64,000 nucleotides of DNA from contig NZ_CABPTO010000002.1 of the NCBI RefSeq assembly GCF_902460355.1, positions 124,001-188,000 on the forward strand. The letters run 5' to 3'. How positions within the stretch are numbered: position 1 is the first letter of the stretch; the number at the start of each line of letters is the position of its first letter. Below the pieces are notes generated by a model that worked only from the letters and a program-made list of their open reading frames with translations, ran no database searches and was not told where the DNA came from. Source of the stretch: Streptococcus sp. Marseille-P6264 (GTDB lineage: Bacteria; Bacillota; Bacilli; Lactobacillales; Streptococcaceae). Shown one piece after another: positions 49,890 to 59,443 of the stretch. Both the position numbers and the translations under genes were made by a program.

Positions 49890-50834
49890 TTAGAATAATT
49901 TTTTATGGAAGAGGTAGAGGGTTAGAGAGCCGCTCAGAGCAAAGGCGATAAACATGATAATCCAGAAGGCATGGGGCTCGCCATTTAGAGGCAGTTCATT
50001 ATCTTTGAAGTTCATCCCATAGGCTGAGAAGAGCATGGTCGGGATGGACATAACAACGGTTACCAGAGCCAGTGTCTTCATGACATTGTTCTGGTTGTTG
50101 GAAATAATGGACGCAAAAGTATCTGTCATGCTGTGGAGGATGTTTCCATAAATATCAGCCATCTCAATGGCCTGCTGGGTCTCAATCAGGGTGTCTTCTA
50201 GCAAGTCCTCATCTTCCAGATATTTTTTGATATTGCTAGTAGAGCTGGTTAGTTTTTTAATCACGCGCTCATTTGTCTTGAGGGAGGCTTTGAAATAGAC
50301 GATGGTCTTTTCCAGCTCCATGAGCTCAATCAGTTCTTCGTTTCGAGTTGACTGGTGCAGCTGGCTTTCAATCTGCTCACTCTTGCGGTCAATAGAACGC
50401 AGGGCTGTCAGATATAGCTCGGCATTTCGGTAAAGAATCTGAAAGATAAAACGTGACCGCATGAAGGTATAAAAGTTACGCAAGCGACGGTGGATAAAGA
50501 TATCCAGCAGGGGCAGCTTTTCCAAGCAAGTCGTGATGATGGCATCTTCCGTGATGATAATACCAAGAGGGATGGTGACATAGTAAGTCTGGTTATTCCG
50601 TTCCTCTGTGATGGGCACATCCACGATAATCAAGGTGTAGTCATCTTCGATGGTGACCCGAGACATTTCCTCGGCATCGAGTGGTGCTCGTAAGTCAGCA
50701 ATATCAATGCCAAAAGCATTTGCGATTTCTAAAGATTCATTCTGGGAAGGATTGACCATATTGATCCAAGTTCCCGATTCAAGTGTATCAATCTCCTTGA
50801 ACTCGGTTGTTGTTGATAAAAATACTTGTTTCAT
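49890..50834 (-). CDS. corA: CorA-type magnesium/divalent cation channel
   Basis: 314 residues. Long cytosolic N-terminal domain with an extended helix, then two C-terminal membrane helices with YGMNFKDN (the GMN selectivity motif) between them. Pentameric Mg2+ channel. First gene of the minus-strand pair, divergent from uvrA. Confidence 0.94.
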   Translation of the reverse strand: MKQVFLSTTTEFKEIDTLESGTWINMVNPSQNESLEIANAFGIDIADLRAPLDAEEMSRVTIEDDYTLIIVDVPITEERNNQTYYVTIPLGIIITEDAIITTCLEKLPLLDIFIHRRLRNFYTFMRSRFIFQILYRNAELYLTALRSIDRKSEQIESQLHQSTRNEELIELMELEKTIVYFKASLKTNERVIKKLTSSTSNIKKYLEDEDLLEDTLIETQQAIEMADIYGNILHSMTDTFASIISNNQNNVMKTLALVTVVMSIPTMLFSAYGMNFKDNELPLNGEPHAFWIIMFIAFALSGSLTLYLFHKKLF

Positions 50835-50868
50835 ATCTCCTCCTAGAATCGTTTATAAGCACCGTCTT

Positions 50869-50874
50869 ATTATA
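50869..50874 (-). promoter_or_regulatory. corA -10 element
   Basis: Minus-strand TATAAT, 35 bases before the corA ATG; a TTGCCC lies 19 bases further upstream. Confidence 0.55.
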
Positions 50875-50916
50875 CTACAAATTCTAGTCTTTTGGGCAAA
50901 AGTTTGCAGAAAAATT

Positions 50917-50925
50917 TGCTATAAT
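50917..50925 (+). promoter_or_regulatory. uvrA promoter (extended -10)
   Basis: TGC followed by TATAAT (50920-50925), 32 bases before the ATG. I see no LexA/DinR-type box. Confidence 0.6.
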
Positions 50926-50956
50926 AGAAGAAGTTTAAAGGTAAAGTGTGGACTAG

Positions 50957-53782
50957 ATGCAAGATAAAATTGTAATTCATGGAGCGCGAGCTCATAATTT
51001 AAAAAATATTGATGTAGAAATCCCCCGAGATAAGCTAGTCGTAGTGACTGGTCTGTCTGGTTCGGGTAAGTCCAGCCTAGCTTTTGATACCCTCTATGCT
51101 GAAGGACAACGCCGCTATGTAGAGAGTCTGTCGGCCTATGCTCGGCAGTTTTTGGGCAATATGGAAAAACCGGATGTTGATTCGATAGATGGTCTTAGCC
51201 CGGCTATTTCCATCGACCAGAAGACGACCAGCAAAAATCCCCGCTCAACTGTGGGAACAGCTACCGAAATCAATGACTACCTACGGCTGCTCTATGCCCG
51301 TGTTGGAACGCCCTACTGTGTCAATGGACATGGAGCTATTAAGGCTTCGTCTGTTGAGCAGATTGTCGACAAGGTCCTAGAATTGCCAGAGCGTCAGCGG
51401 CTGCAGATTTTAGCGCCGGTCATTCGCAAGAAAAAGGGCCAGCATAAGACCGTTTTTGATAAGATTCAGAAAGACGGTTATGTCCGAGTGCGAGTGGATG
51501 GTGATGTCTACGATGTAACAGAAGTGCCAGAGCTTTCTAAGAGCAAGCAGCATGATATTGAAGTTGTGGTGGACAGAATTGTCATCAAGGAAGGAGTGCG
51601 CAGTCGCCTCTTTGACTCGGTCGAAGCAGCTCTGAGGATTGCTGAGGGGTATGTGGTGATTGACACCATGGATGGTCAAGAGTTGCTCTTTTCTGAGCAC
51701 TATGCCTGCCCAGTCTGTGGCTTTACGGTGCCAGAGCTAGAGCCGCGCCTCTTTTCTTTCAATGCGCCTTTTGGCTCCTGTCCGGACTGTGATGGTCTGG
51801 GGGTTAAGCTGGAGGTGGATCTAGATGTGGTGGTGCCAGAAGCTGGCAAGACCTTACGCGAAGGAGCGCTAGCACCTTGGAATCCCATCTCCTCCAACTA
51901 TTATCCGCAGATGCTGGAGCAGGCCATGGCAGCCTTTGGCATTGATATGGACAAGCCTTTTGAGGAGCTGACGGAGGAAGAGAAGCAATTGATTTTCTTT
52001 GGCTCAGATGGGCGGGAGTTCCATTTCCATTATGAAAATGAATTTGGTGGCGTGCGCGATATTGACATTCCTTTTGAGGGGGTTGTCACCAATATCAACC
52101 GTCGCTACCATGAAACCAATAGTGATTTTACTCGGACGCAGATGCGGGCTTATATGAATGAGCTGACTTGTGCGGCTTGCCATGGTTATCGACTCAGCCC
52201 TCAGGCCTTGTCTGTCAAGGTTGGCGGCGAAGACGGCTTGCACATCGGTGAGGTTTCAGACTTGTCTATTGCAGATCACTTGCAACAGTTGGAGAAGTTA
52301 AGTCTGACTGACAATGAAGCTACTATTGCGCGGCCTATTCTCAAAGAGATTCATGATCGCCTGACCTTCCTTAATAATGTTGGTCTCAATTACCTGACCC
52401 TGTCTCGCTCGGCTGGGACTCTATCAGGAGGAGAAAGCCAGCGGATTCGCTTGGCGACTCAGATTGGTTCTAACTTGAGTGGTGTCCTCTATATCCTGGA
52501 CGAGCCCTCTATTGGCTTGCATCAGCGTGACAATGACCGCCTAATTGCCAGCCTCAAGAAGATGCGCGACCTGGGCAATACCCTCATCGTAGTTGAGCAC
52601 GATGAGGACACCATGCGGGAGGCTGACTGGCTGATTGATGTGGGACCAGGAGCCGGTGTTTTCGGTGGAGAAATCGTCGCAGCCGGTACTCCTGCACAAG
52701 TGGCTAAAAATAAGAAGTCTATTACTGGGCAATACCTGTCAGGTAAACGTGAAATCCCAGTACCGCTGGACCGCCGTGTCGGCACTGGCCGCTTTATCGA
52801 AGTGACTGGGGCTCAGGAAAATAATCTGCAGAATATCTCAGCTAAATTCCCCTTGGGCAAATTCATCGCTGTGACTGGAGTTTCTGGATCTGGTAAGTCA
52901 ACGCTGGTCAATTCTATCCTTAAAAAGGCCATTGCTCAAAAACTCAATCGCAATTCTGCCAAGCCAGGTAAGTTCAAGAAAATCCGCGGCATTGAGCATG
53001 TGGATCGACTGATTGATATTGACCAAAGTCCGATTGGGCGGACACCGCGCTCTAATCCGGCCACTTATACTGGAGTCTTTGACGATATTCGTGATCTTTT
53101 TGCCAAGACCAATGAAGCCAAGATTCGCGGCTACAAGAAAGGACGTTTCAGTTTTAATGTCAAGGGTGGCCGCTGTGAGGCCTGCTCGGGTGATGGAATT
53201 ATCAAGATTGAGATGCACTTCCTGCCTGACGTCTATGTGGCCTGTGAGGTCTGCCACGGCACCCGCTATAATAGTGAAACTCTGGAAGTCCACTACAAGG
53301 AGAAGAATATCGCTCAGGTTCTGGACATGACGGTCAATGATGCGGTAGAATTCTTCCAGCACATTCCCAAGATTGCTCGCAAACTCCAGACAATCAAGGA
53401 TGTGGGACTAGGATATGTGACTCTAGGGCAGCCAGCCACAACCTTGTCGGGTGGTGAAGCCCAGCGGATGAAGCTGGCCAGCGAGCTTCACAAGCGCTCG
53501 ACTGGTAAGTCCTTCTATATCTTGGATGAGCCGACCACGGGTCTGCATTCTGAGGATATTGCCAAGCTTCTTCATGTGCTATCACGCTTTGTGGATGATG
53601 GCAATACGGTCCTCGTCATTGAGCACAATCTGGACGTTATCAAAACGGCAGACCATATCATCGACCTAGGACCGGAAGGTGGTGTCGGTGGTGGAACGAT
53701 CATTGCGACAGGTACACCAGAGGAAGTCGCAGCCAATCCAGCCAGCTATACTGGTCAGTATTTGAAAGGCAAGCTGAAATAA
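50957..53782 (+). CDS. uvrA: Excinuclease ABC subunit A
   Basis: 941 residues, the DNA-damage sensor of nucleotide excision repair. Two ABC ATPase modules: Walker [11 protein letters not shown] (31-40) and GVSGSGKST (near 640), signatures [12 protein letters not shown] and [12 protein letters not shown]. The zinc fingers CPVCG..CPDC and [14 protein letters not shown] are intact. It starts after AAAGGTAAAG. Confidence 0.98.
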   Translation: MQDKIVIHGARAHNLKNIDVEIPRDKLVVVTGLSGSGKSSLAFDTLYAEGQRRYVESLSAYARQFLGNMEKPDVDSIDGLSPAISIDQKTTSKNPRSTVGTATEINDYLRLLYARVGTPYCVNGHGAIKASSVEQIVDKVLELPERQRLQILAPVIRKKKGQHKTVFDKIQKDGYVRVRVDGDVYDVTEVPELSKSKQHDIEVVVDRIVIKEGVRSRLFDSVEAALRIAEGYVVIDTMDGQELLFSEHYACPVCGFTVPELEPRLFSFNAPFGSCPDCDGLGVKLEVDLDVVVPEAGKTLREGALAPWNPISSNYYPQMLEQAMAAFGIDMDKPFEELTEEEKQLIFFGSDGREFHFHYENEFGGVRDIDIPFEGVVTNINRRYHETNSDFTRTQMRAYMNELTCAACHGYRLSPQALSVKVGGEDGLHIGEVSDLSIADHLQQLEKLSLTDNEATIARPILKEIHDRLTFLNNVGLNYLTLSRSAGTLSGGESQRIRLATQIGSNLSGVLYILDEPSIGLHQRDNDRLIASLKKMRDLGNTLIVVEHDEDTMREADWLIDVGPGAGVFGGEIVAAGTPAQVAKNKKSITGQYLSGKREIPVPLDRRVGTGRFIEVTGAQENNLQNISAKFPLGKFIAVTGVSGSGKSTLVNSILKKAIAQKLNRNSAKPGKFKKIRGIEHVDRLIDIDQSPIGRTPRSNPATYTGVFDDIRDLFAKTNEAKIRGYKKGRFSFNVKGGRCEACSGDGIIKIEMHFLPDVYVACEVCHGTRYNSETLEVHYKEKNIAQVLDMTVNDAVEFFQHIPKIARKLQTIKDVGLGYVTLGQPATTLSGGEAQRMKLASELHKRSTGKSFYILDEPTTGLHSEDIAKLLHVLSRFVDDGNTVLVIEHNLDVIKTADHIIDLGPEGGVGGGTIIATGTPEEVAANPASYTGQYLKGKLK

Positions 53783-53804
53783 GATTTTTATCGTTCTAAA
53801 ACAC

Positions 53805-53840
53805 AAATCCCTCACTAGGCTAACCTAATGAGGGATTTTA
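53805..53840. terminator. Bidirectional terminator between uvrA and usp
   Basis: AAATCCCTCA/TGAGGGATTTT with an inner TAGG/CCTA pairing; usable by both convergent genes. Confidence 0.85.
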
Positions 53841-53890
53841 ACTTGCATTTATGGGTGAAGCAGGGCATTAGAACTGCTTACCTGGTGGGT

Positions 53891-54346
53891 TTAGAATGTT
53901 TTTTCTTTGTCACGAACGACCAGTAAGTCCACTTTAGCGTGGCGGAGGATATATTCAGATGATGAGCCGACTAGGAGGCGTTCAAAGGCATTGAGACCAG
54001 TAGCTCCGACCATAATCAAATCAACCTTGTGTTCGTCAGGAATGTCAGTTGACAGGAGGGTTTTGGGATTGCCCAATTCAATGACGACATCAACGTATTT
54101 GACCCCTGCTTTTTGCGCCTTTTCCTTGTACTCTGTCATCAACTTTTGTGCTTCTTCTTGGAGGTCTTCGTAGACCTCGGCGTCAAAGGTTGAGACGCTT
54201 TGGAGAGCTCGTGTATCAATCACATGAGCAATTGTCAAACGAGAAGCATTTCTCAGCGCTACATTAACACCTTTTTCAAAAGCGAGTTCTGCTTCGCGAG
54301 AGCCGTCAACAGCGACCATGATATTTTCATATTTTTGTTGAGTCAT
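53891..54346 (-). CDS. Universal stress protein (UspA family)
   Basis: 151 residues. The nucleotide-binding signature G-2x-G-9x-G-S is seen exactly in GATG..LLVGSSS near the C-terminus, so it belongs to the ATP-binding UspA branch. N-terminus YENIMVAVDGSREAELAFEKG. Cytosolic dimer induced by stress in other species. Preceded by GGAGG. Confidence 0.93.
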   Translation of the reverse strand: MTQQKYENIMVAVDGSREAELAFEKGVNVALRNASRLTIAHVIDTRALQSVSTFDAEVYEDLQEEAQKLMTEYKEKAQKAGVKYVDVVIELGNPKTLLSTDIPDEHKVDLIMVGATGLNAFERLLVGSSSEYILRHAKVDLLVVRDKEKTF

Positions 54347-54404
54347 AAAGCTACCTCCATCTTTTGTCGAATCTTAGATTCGAGTTTCTTATATCTTCAC
54401 TTAT

Positions 54405-54433
54405 ATTGTAAACCTTTTCAGAAAAAAAGTAAA
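54405..54433 (-). promoter_or_regulatory. usp promoter
   Basis: Minus strand: TTTACT (54428-54433), 17-base spacer, TACAAT (54405-54410). The leader carries the palindrome CGAATCTtaGATTCG (54368-54382). Confidence 0.7.
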
Positions 54434-54543
54434 GCTGCAAATGAAATTCAGAAATCAAGTGAAATTATTTTGATGAATTAGTGTATTTTCCTAAATTATA
54501 AGCCCTATTTTAGTTGAAAGGAGCTTTCCCAAATTCTTCCTGA

Positions 54544-54572
54544 TTGTCAATCTTTTTTTCTGATGGTATAAT
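54544..54572 (+). promoter_or_regulatory. alaA promoter
   Basis: TTGTCA (54544-54549), 17-base spacer, TATAAT (54567-54572) with an upstream TGG. Confidence 0.8.
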
Positions 54573-54603
54573 AAAATCATTCAGATGAATTGAGGAAAAT
54601 AGG

Positions 54604-55818
54604 ATGAAAGAATTTAATAAGTCCAGCAAACTGGAGCATGTAGCCTATGATATTCGTGGACCGGTTTTGGATGAAGCGATGCGGATGCGGGCTAATGGAG
54701 AGAAAATTCTCCGCCTGAACACAGGAAATCCAGCTGAATTTGGCTTTACTGCTCCAGACGAGGTCATTCATGATTTGATTATGAATGCGCGTGATAGTGA
54801 GGGCTACTCTGATTCTAAGGGGATTTTCTCAGCCCGTAAGGCCATTATGCAGTATTGCCAGCTCAGAAATTTCCCTAATGTTGATATCGATGATATTTAC
54901 CTTGGAAATGGAGTCAGCGAGCTGATTGTTATGTCTATGCAGGGACTCTTGGATGATGGAGATGAGGTCCTAGTACCAATGCCGGACTACCCGCTCTGGA
55001 CGGCTGCAGTTAGTCTTGCTGGTGGGAATGCTGTTCATTATGTCTGTGATGAGCAGGCGGAATGGTATCCAGATATTGATGACATCAAGTCAAAAATCAC
55101 TTCTAATACTAAGGCTATCATTATCATCAATCCTAACAATCCAACGGGAGCACTTTATCCTAAGGAACTTTTGCTAGAAATTGTGGAAATTGCTCGCCAG
55201 AACAATCTTATTATCTTTGCGGATGAAATTTATGACCGTATGGTGATGGATGGGCATGTGCATACGCCTGTGGCAAGCCTAGCTCCAGATGTCTTTTGTG
55301 TCAGCATGAATGGTCTGTCTAAGTCCCACCGTATCGCTGGCTTCCGAGTTGGCTGGATGGTCTTGTCTGGACCTAAGACACATGTCAAGGGCTATATCGA
55401 AGGCCTTAATATGCTTTCCAATATGCGCTTGTGCTCCAACGTCTTGGCCCAGCAGGTTGTGCAAACATCGCTTGGAGGTCACCAGTCGGTGGATGAATTG
55501 CTTTTGCCAGGCGGTCGTATCTATGAACAAAGAAACTTCATTTACAATGCCATTCAAGATATTCCAGGTTTGTCTGCAGTCAAACCTAAGGCGGGTCTTT
55601 ACATCTTCCCGAAGATTGATCGAGAAATGTACCGTATCGATGATGATGAGCAGTTTGTCTTGGATTTCCTCAAGCAGGAAAAAGTCCTCCTTGTCCATGG
55701 ACGAGGCTTTAACTGGAAGGATCCAGATCATTTCCGAATCGTTTATCTGCCTCGGGTAGATGAGTTAGCTCAGATCCAAGAAAAAATGACGCGCTTCCTG
55801 CGCCAATACCGCAGATAA
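54604..55818 (+). CDS. alaA: Class I aminotransferase, AlaA-like (glutamate-pyruvate)
   Basis: 404 residues, strongly like E. coli AlaA in length and motifs: SSKLEHVAYDIRGPVL, GNGVSELIVMSMQ, INPNNPTGA, ADEIYDRM and the PLP lysine in NGLSKSHRIAGFRVGW. Likely makes alanine from pyruvate and glutamate. It stands before codY, an amino-acid sensor, as in other streptococci, but has its own promoter and terminator. Confidence 0.9.
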   Translation: MKEFNKSSKLEHVAYDIRGPVLDEAMRMRANGEKILRLNTGNPAEFGFTAPDEVIHDLIMNARDSEGYSDSKGIFSARKAIMQYCQLRNFPNVDIDDIYLGNGVSELIVMSMQGLLDDGDEVLVPMPDYPLWTAAVSLAGGNAVHYVCDEQAEWYPDIDDIKSKITSNTKAIIIINPNNPTGALYPKELLLEIVEIARQNNLIIFADEIYDRMVMDGHVHTPVASLAPDVFCVSMNGLSKSHRIAGFRVGWMVLSGPKTHVKGYIEGLNMLSNMRLCSNVLAQQVVQTSLGGHQSVDELLLPGGRIYEQRNFIYNAIQDIPGLSAVKPKAGLYIFPKIDREMYRIDDDEQFVLDFLKQEKVLLVHGRGFNWKDPDHFRIVYLPRVDELAQIQEKMTRFLRQYRR

Positions 55819-55838
55819 GCATAAAATACAAGTCATAA

Positions 55839-55885
55839 ACCGTTTAAAACAAATTCGTCTTAGAATTGTTTTAAATGGTTTTTTT
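55839..55885 (+). terminator. alaA terminator
   Basis: AACCgTTTAAAACAA/TTGTTTTAAAtGGTT stem with T7. Confidence 0.88.
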
Positions 55886-55958
55886 GATGAAGTGATTTTT
55901 TTCGCTATCATTAAATTCTGAATCTTTCAGAATTGTAGCGAATTTTTTTTCAATACAC

Positions 55959-55973
55959 AATTTTCAGATAATT
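55959..55973. promoter_or_regulatory. CodY box in the codY promoter
   Basis: AATTTTCAGATAATT, one mismatch from the CodY consensus AATTTTCWGAAAATT. A weaker second copy overlaps it (55969-55983) and covers the -35, so codY is probably autorepressed when branched-chain amino acids are abundant. Confidence 0.8.
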
Positions 55974-55974
55974 A

Positions 55975-56003
55975 TTGAAAATTTGGGTCGATTATGATAC
56001 AAT
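55975..56003 (+). promoter_or_regulatory. codY promoter
   Basis: TTGAAA (55975-55980), 17-base spacer, TACAAT (55998-56003) with an upstream TGA. Confidence 0.82.
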
Positions 56004-56030
56004 CAAGGAGACTAAATACGAGGTAAATGT

Positions 56031-56819
56031 ATGGCAAAACTATTAGAAAAAACAAGGAAGATTACTTCTATCTTGAAACGTTCAGAGGAGCAACTTCAGG
56101 AGGAACTTCCTTACAATGCGATCACTCGCCAGCTTGCTGATATTATTCATTGCAATGCCTGCATCATCAACAGCAAGGGCCGTCTTTTGGGCTATTTCAT
56201 GCGCTACAAGACAAATAATGATCGTGTAGAAGCCTTTTTCCAAGACAAGACATTCCCCAAAGAATATGTCCAAGAAGCAAACATGGTGTATGAGACAGAG
56301 GCCAATCTGCCTGTAACTCACGATTTGACCATTTTCCCAGTGGAAACCAAGGATGAATTTCCAGATGGTTTGACTACTATCGCGCCGATTCATGTTTCAG
56401 GGATTCGCTTAGGCTCATTGATTATCTGGCGTAATGACAAGGAATTTTTGGATGACGATTTGATTCTGGTTGAGATTGCCAGCACAGTGGTCGGTATCCA
56501 GCTGCTTAACTTCCAGCGGGAAGAGGACGAGAAGAACATCCGTCGCCGGACAGCTGTGACCATGGCGGTTAATACCCTGTCTTACTCAGAGCTAAGAGCC
56601 GTTTCAGCTATTCTGGGCGAGCTCAATGGCAATGAAGGACAACTGACGGCTTCTGTCATTGCTGACCGCATCGGGATTACCCGTTCAGTGATTGTCAATG
56701 CCTTGCGCAAGCTGGAAAGTGCGGGGATTATTGAAAGCCGCTCGCTGGGGATGAAGGGAACTTATCTGAAAGTACTGATTCCAGATGTTTTTGAGGAAAT
56801 TAAAAAGAGGGACTATTAA
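56031..56819 (+). CDS. codY: Global nutritional regulator CodY
   Basis: 262 residues. The N-terminal GAF domain (to about 155) binds branched-chain amino acids; the C-terminal winged helix has [26 protein letters not shown] in pieces (about 203-235). It represses amino-acid biosynthesis and transport genes in rich medium. Its stop and the pncA ATG overlap by one base (TAATG). Confidence 0.97.
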   Translation: MAKLLEKTRKITSILKRSEEQLQEELPYNAITRQLADIIHCNACIINSKGRLLGYFMRYKTNNDRVEAFFQDKTFPKEYVQEANMVYETEANLPVTHDLTIFPVETKDEFPDGLTTIAPIHVSGIRLGSLIIWRNDKEFLDDDLILVEIASTVVGIQLLNFQREEDEKNIRRRTAVTMAVNTLSYSELRAVSAILGELNGNEGQLTASVIADRIGITRSVIVNALRKLESAGIIESRSLGMKGTYLKVLIPDVFEEIKKRDY

Positions 56820-57376
56820 TGGCTAAAGCACTGATTTCCATTGATTATACAGTTGATTTTGTTGCAGATGAGGGCAAGTTGACCGCAGGAGCGCCGGCTC
56901 AGGCGATTTCTGAAGCCATTGCCCAAGTGACCGAGGCAGCTTTTGATCGAGGCGACTATATCTTCTTTGCTATTGATGCTCATGATGAGAATGATGCCTT
57001 TCATCCTGAAAGCAAGCTGTTTCCGCCTCATAATATCAAAGGGACTAGCGGTCGCAATCTTTATGGTCCTTTGGCTGATTTTTATGACAAGCATCAAGCA
57101 GACTCTCGGGTCTTTTGGATGGATAAACGCCATTATTCTGCTTTTTCTGGCACGGATTTAGATATTCGGTTGCGGGAAAGAAAGGTAGATACGGTCATTT
57201 TGACTGGAGTCTTGACGGATATTTGCGTCCTGCATACGGCGATCGATGCCTATAATCTTGGTTACCAGATTCAGGTGGTAGAGCCAGCTGTGGCTTCTTT
57301 GTCAGAGGAAAATCACAAATTTGCCTTAAATCACTTGCAAAATGTCCTGGGTTCGACTATAATAAATACAATTTAA
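56819..57376 (+). CDS. pncA: Nicotinamidase/isochorismatase family hydrolase
   Basis: 185 residues. The catalytic triad of cysteine hydrolases is visible: Asp in ISIDYTVDFV, Lys in MDKRHYSAF and Cys in GVLTDICVLHTA. The metal-binding histidine is in DAHDEND. Most likely converts nicotinamide to nicotinate for NAD salvage. It is coupled to codY, as in other streptococci. Its last 40 bases contain the promoter of the next operon. Confidence 0.85.
   Translation: MAKALISIDYTVDFVADEGKLTAGAPAQAISEAIAQVTEAAFDRGDYIFFAIDAHDENDAFHPESKLFPPHNIKGTSGRNLYGPLADFYDKHQADSRVFWMDKRHYSAFSGTDLDIRLRERKVDTVILTGVLTDICVLHTAIDAYNLGYQIQVVEPAVASLSEENHKFALNHLQNVLGSTIINTI
57335..57363 (+). promoter_or_regulatory. Promoter of the T-box/aspS-gatCAB operon, inside pncA
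   Basis: TTGCAA (57335-57340), 17-base spacer, TATAAT (57358-57363), lying within the pncA 3' end. Confidence 0.75.
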
Positions 57377-57378
57377 GA

Positions 57379-57597
57379 GTAAAAGAGAAGCAGAGTAGGC
57401 TTGCTGACTTGCACAGAGAGTGCTGATAGCTGAGAGCAGCACCAAGAAAGCAAAACCGAAGAACATGTTTCGTAATCTTTTGTGTGATCAAGCATAAACG
57501 TCGCTCACGTTACGAGCTCAGAGGCTGCCTTTTAGGGCAGCGAATAACAGTGGTACCACGGCTTTCGTCTGTTTTAGAGACGAAAGCTTTTTATTTT
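57379..57597 (+). ncRNA. T-box riboswitch, specifier AAC (Asn), possibly also GAA (Glu)
   Basis: Stem I base: AAAAGA/TCTTTT and GAAGCA/TGTTTC; upper stem TTGCT/AGCAA. Between them is the specifier loop with AGTA on the 5' side (57394-57397) and GAAGAACA on the 3' side; the codon AAC is 57462-57464, followed by the usual purine, and overlaps GAA at 57461-57463. A GCTGCC/GGGCAGC hairpin follows (about 57524-57541), then the T-box TGGTACCACG (57551-57560). The terminator GCTTTCGTC/GACGAAAGC with T5 competes with an antiterminator in which GCGAA (57540-57544) pairs with TTCGT. Uncharged tRNA should favour read-through. Confidence 0.9.
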
Positions 57598-57685
57598 GCA
57601 AAAGGAAAAGTAGAGATGCTGTAAGAGAGTTGCTAATATGCTCAAGGACAGGGCAGCTTGCAAATGGATTTGAGAGGGAAAGAAC

Positions 57686-59422
57686 ATGAAAGAAATTTTT
57701 ATCGGAAATTATGGTTTAGAGCAGGTAGGACAGACCATGACCGCAACTGGCTGGGTGGCCAATATCCGCAATCACGGTAAGCTAGCCTTTATTGAATTGC
57801 GGGACCGTGAGGGTTTGCTGCAGGTCTTCGTTGGCGGTGAGATTGAAGATTTTGCTAAGCTGGAAGAAATTGGCAAGGAAGATGTCATCGCAGTGACAGG
57901 GCAAGTCGTTCAGCGAGAAGAGCGCTTTGTCAACAAGGCCATTAAGTCTGGTCAGGTTGAGCTAAGGGCTGAGAAGATTGAAGTCATTGCCAGCAGCAAG
58001 GCCCTGCCTTTTGAGCTGGACCAGCATGCTCATACAGGGGAAGACCTGCGTCAGAAATACCGCTACCTGGACTTGCGCCGTGAGAAGATGACACATAACC
58101 TCAAACTGCGCCATCAGGTCACCTCAACCATTCGAGAATATTTGAACGGATTGGACTTCTTGGAAGTCGAGACGCCTTATCTGACCAAGTCAACTCCTGA
58201 AGGAGCTAGAGACTTCTTAGTTCCTAGTCGGGTCTTTAAAAATCAATTCTACGCGCTGCCACAGAGCCCACAGATGCTCAAGCAGTTGCTGATGGGAGCT
58301 GGACTCGAGCGCTATTATCAGATTGTTCGTTGCTTCCGTGACGAAGACTTGCGGGGCGACCGTCAGCCAGAGTTTACCCAGGTGGACTTAGAGCTGAGTT
58401 TTGCCAGCGAGGAAGAAATACGAGCTCTGGTTGAAGCCATGCTCAAGGCTATTGTCAAGAAAACTCATGGTTTAGAGCTGACGGAAGCTTTTCCAACTAT
58501 CAGCTATGAAGAGGCTATGAGCCGCTTCGGCTCTGACAAGCCAGATACGCGCTTTGGTTTGGAACTAAAGAATTTGACGGATTTGTGCCAAGAAAATGGC
58601 TCTCTTCTTATCAAGAAAGCCTTGGATAGCCAAGAGGAAGTGATGGGAATCTGTGTGCCAGATGAGGCTAGTGCTTTTAGCAAGAAACAGCTCAGTCATT
58701 TTTATCAAGAAATGAAGGACTTTGGCTGCAGTCATTTTGCCAGTCTCAAGGTTGAAAATGGCCAGTTGATTGGGGATTTGGCTAGTACCTTTGAAGCTGA
58801 AAGTCAGGCTTTGCAGGCACGTTTTGAGGCCAAGGATGGAGACCTCATCCTGCTAGTCATGGCCAAGAAGCGTCGGGCTCAGGAAGCTTTGGGACATCTG
58901 CGTTTAGAAGTTGCAAAAGCTTTAGATTTGATCGATCCGAGTCTGCTTCATTTCCTCTGGGTTGTGGATTGGCCATTGCTGGAGTGGAATGAAGACCAAA
59001 ACCGCTATCAAGCCATGCACCATCCTTTCACACAGGGCATTTTTGAAGAAGGTCAGGCGCCAGATCAATTCCGCAGCCACGCTTACGACATCGTCTTGAA
59101 CGGCTATGAGATTGGCGGAGGTAGTCTGCGGATTCATGATCTTAAAGCTCAGGAAGCGATGTTTGAGCTGTTGGGCATGAGCCGAGAAGACTATGAGCGG
59201 GACTTTGGTTTCTTCCTAGAAGCCTTAGAATATGGTTTCCCACCGCACGGTGGCTTGGCTCTGGGCTTAGATCGCTTGGTTATGATCTTAGCTGGGGAAG
59301 AAAATATCCGCCAAGTCATCGCCTTTCCGAAAAATGGTACTGGCTTTGACCCTATGCTGGAAAGTCCAAGTTTGGTTGACCAAAGACAGCTCAAAGAACT
59401 GCATTTGGAATTGAAGAATTAG
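57686..59422 (+). CDS. aspS: Aspartyl-tRNA synthetase, apparently non-discriminating (AspS2)
   Basis: 578 residues, bacterial type: anticodon-binding OB fold (to about 105), class II core (RYLDLRR, RCFRDEDLRGDRQPEFTQVDLE), GAD insertion (about 280-400) and motif 3 GLALGLDRLVMI. At the tRNA-discrimination position E. coli has Leu30 (RRRDLG); here it is His30 (NIRNHG), as in the non-discriminating P. aeruginosa enzyme. With gatCAB following it should make Asp-tRNA(Asn) for conversion to Asn-tRNA(Asn). It differs clearly from the housekeeping streptococcal AspRS, which I recall as Leu type. Expression is controlled by the T-box. Confidence 0.88.
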   Translation: MKEIFIGNYGLEQVGQTMTATGWVANIRNHGKLAFIELRDREGLLQVFVGGEIEDFAKLEEIGKEDVIAVTGQVVQREERFVNKAIKSGQVELRAEKIEVIASSKALPFELDQHAHTGEDLRQKYRYLDLRREKMTHNLKLRHQVTSTIREYLNGLDFLEVETPYLTKSTPEGARDFLVPSRVFKNQFYALPQSPQMLKQLLMGAGLERYYQIVRCFRDEDLRGDRQPEFTQVDLELSFASEEEIRALVEAMLKAIVKKTHGLELTEAFPTISYEEAMSRFGSDKPDTRFGLELKNLTDLCQENGSLLIKKALDSQEEVMGICVPDEASAFSKKQLSHFYQEMKDFGCSHFASLKVENGQLIGDLASTFEAESQALQARFEAKDGDLILLVMAKKRRAQEALGHLRLEVAKALDLIDPSLLHFLWVVDWPLLEWNEDQNRYQAMHHPFTQGIFEEGQAPDQFRSHAYDIVLNGYEIGGGSLRIHDLKAQEAMFELLGMSREDYERDFGFFLEALEYGFPPHGGLALGLDRLVMILAGEENIRQVIAFPKNGTGFDPMLESPSLVDQRQLKELHLELKN

Positions 59423-59440
59423 CCTGAAATATGGTAAAAT
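59411..59440 (+). promoter_or_regulatory. Internal promoter before gatC
   Basis: TTGAAG (59411-59416), 18-base spacer, TAAAAT (59435-59440) with TGG before it. It would let gatCAB be made without T-box control, as tRNA-Gln amidation requires. Confidence 0.5.
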
Positions 59441-59443
59441 GAA

